From Sphingomonas lacunae (GTDB taxonomy: Bacteria; Pseudomonadota; Alphaproteobacteria; Sphingomonadales; Sphingomonadaceae): 64,000 nt of DNA. Made by a program: the position numbers and the translations under genes. The notes below the pieces were generated by a model. It had not been told where the DNA came from. It did not search any database and worked only from the letters and a program-made list of their open reading frames with translations. Numbering within the stretch: the stretch's first letter is position 1; each line of letters begins with the position of its first letter. Below are positions 63,896 to 64,000 of this stretch, piece after piece. The stretch lies in the NCBI RefSeq assembly GCF_012979535.1, contig NZ_CP053015.1, positions 1,116,001 through 1,180,000 of the forward strand, written 5' to 3'.

Positions 63896-64000
63896 CGCTG
63901 TCCGCTGCCTCCAACCTGTGACAGGTTGCGCTTCGCTACCGACTCATATGCAATGCCGGTAACGCTTCAGAGCGGGCCGAGTCCGCCGGGCAGTGGAGAG

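Overview
The window is about 64 kb of GC-rich alphaproteobacterial chromosome, most probably from a member of the Sphingomonadales (Sphingomonas-like). The reasons are the gene order fusA-tuf-S10-spc-secY-adk, a four-cysteine adenylate kinase lid, ribosomal proteins L3 and S5 with long alphaproteobacterial-type extensions, a 1550-residue NAD-glutamate dehydrogenase, and many lipoproteins and DUF families usual in sphingomonads. The genus cannot be fixed from sequence reading alone. I saw no tRNA, rRNA, CRISPR array, integrase or transposase.

Bases 1-13888 are one co-directional translation block: the end of fusA, tuf, the S10 genes (rpsJ to rpsQ), the spc genes (rplN to rplO), secY and adk. 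Most neighbours overlap or nearly touch, so they are probably cotranscribed. Three larger gaps carry strong hairpins: rpsJ-rplC, rplE-rpsN and rplO-secY. The rpsJ-rplC gap is the most structured and is a good candidate for a cis-regulatory mRNA leader. After adk the alpha-operon genes (rpsM, rpsK, rpoA, rplQ) do not follow.

Bases 13900-30500 are ordinary chromosome with mixed strands. This stretch holds an SRPBCC protein, ung, a RAMA/DUF4357-like protein, a NamZ-type muramidase overlapping uvrB, and a DUF3617 lipoprotein. It continues with an SbtA/SbtB bicarbonate transporter pair converging on terC through a shared terminator, a class C beta-lactamase-like hydrolase, a DMT exporter, trmO, class I fumarase and a DUF1905 protein.

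Bases 30500-38300 contain the class I ribonucleotide reductase genes nrdA and nrdB, with two NrdR-box-like sites 32 bp apart upstream. They are followed by a compositionally distinct accessory patch (34189 to about 35760): an AT-richer unknown gene, a candidate minus-strand terminator or small RNA, a 59-residue CPESG-motif protein and a KTSC protein. Next come a repeat, a trypsin-like lipoprotein, several hairpin-rich gene-free stretches, and a 37-residue membrane peptide gene with an FNR/FixK-type box upstream and a strong terminator downstream.

Bases 38300-51000 hold a DUF4345 protein, the large NAD-glutamate dehydrogenase, a PAS-domain protein, kynA-kynU (tryptophan catabolism, translationally coupled), a PYROXD2-like flavoprotein, a cytochrome c lipoprotein and an SDR. 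Bases 51000-64000 hold a YbbA/YbbP-type ABC system divergent from tesA (as in E. coli), a Rieske oxygenase divergent from a DUF3237 protein, a BaiN/HI0933 flavoprotein, a DEAD-box helicase, a YaiI protein, and an ACAD10-like phosphotransferase with an acyl-CoA dehydrogenase. That last pair lies behind a 20-bp perfect palindrome and a promoter placed to give a leaderless mRNA.
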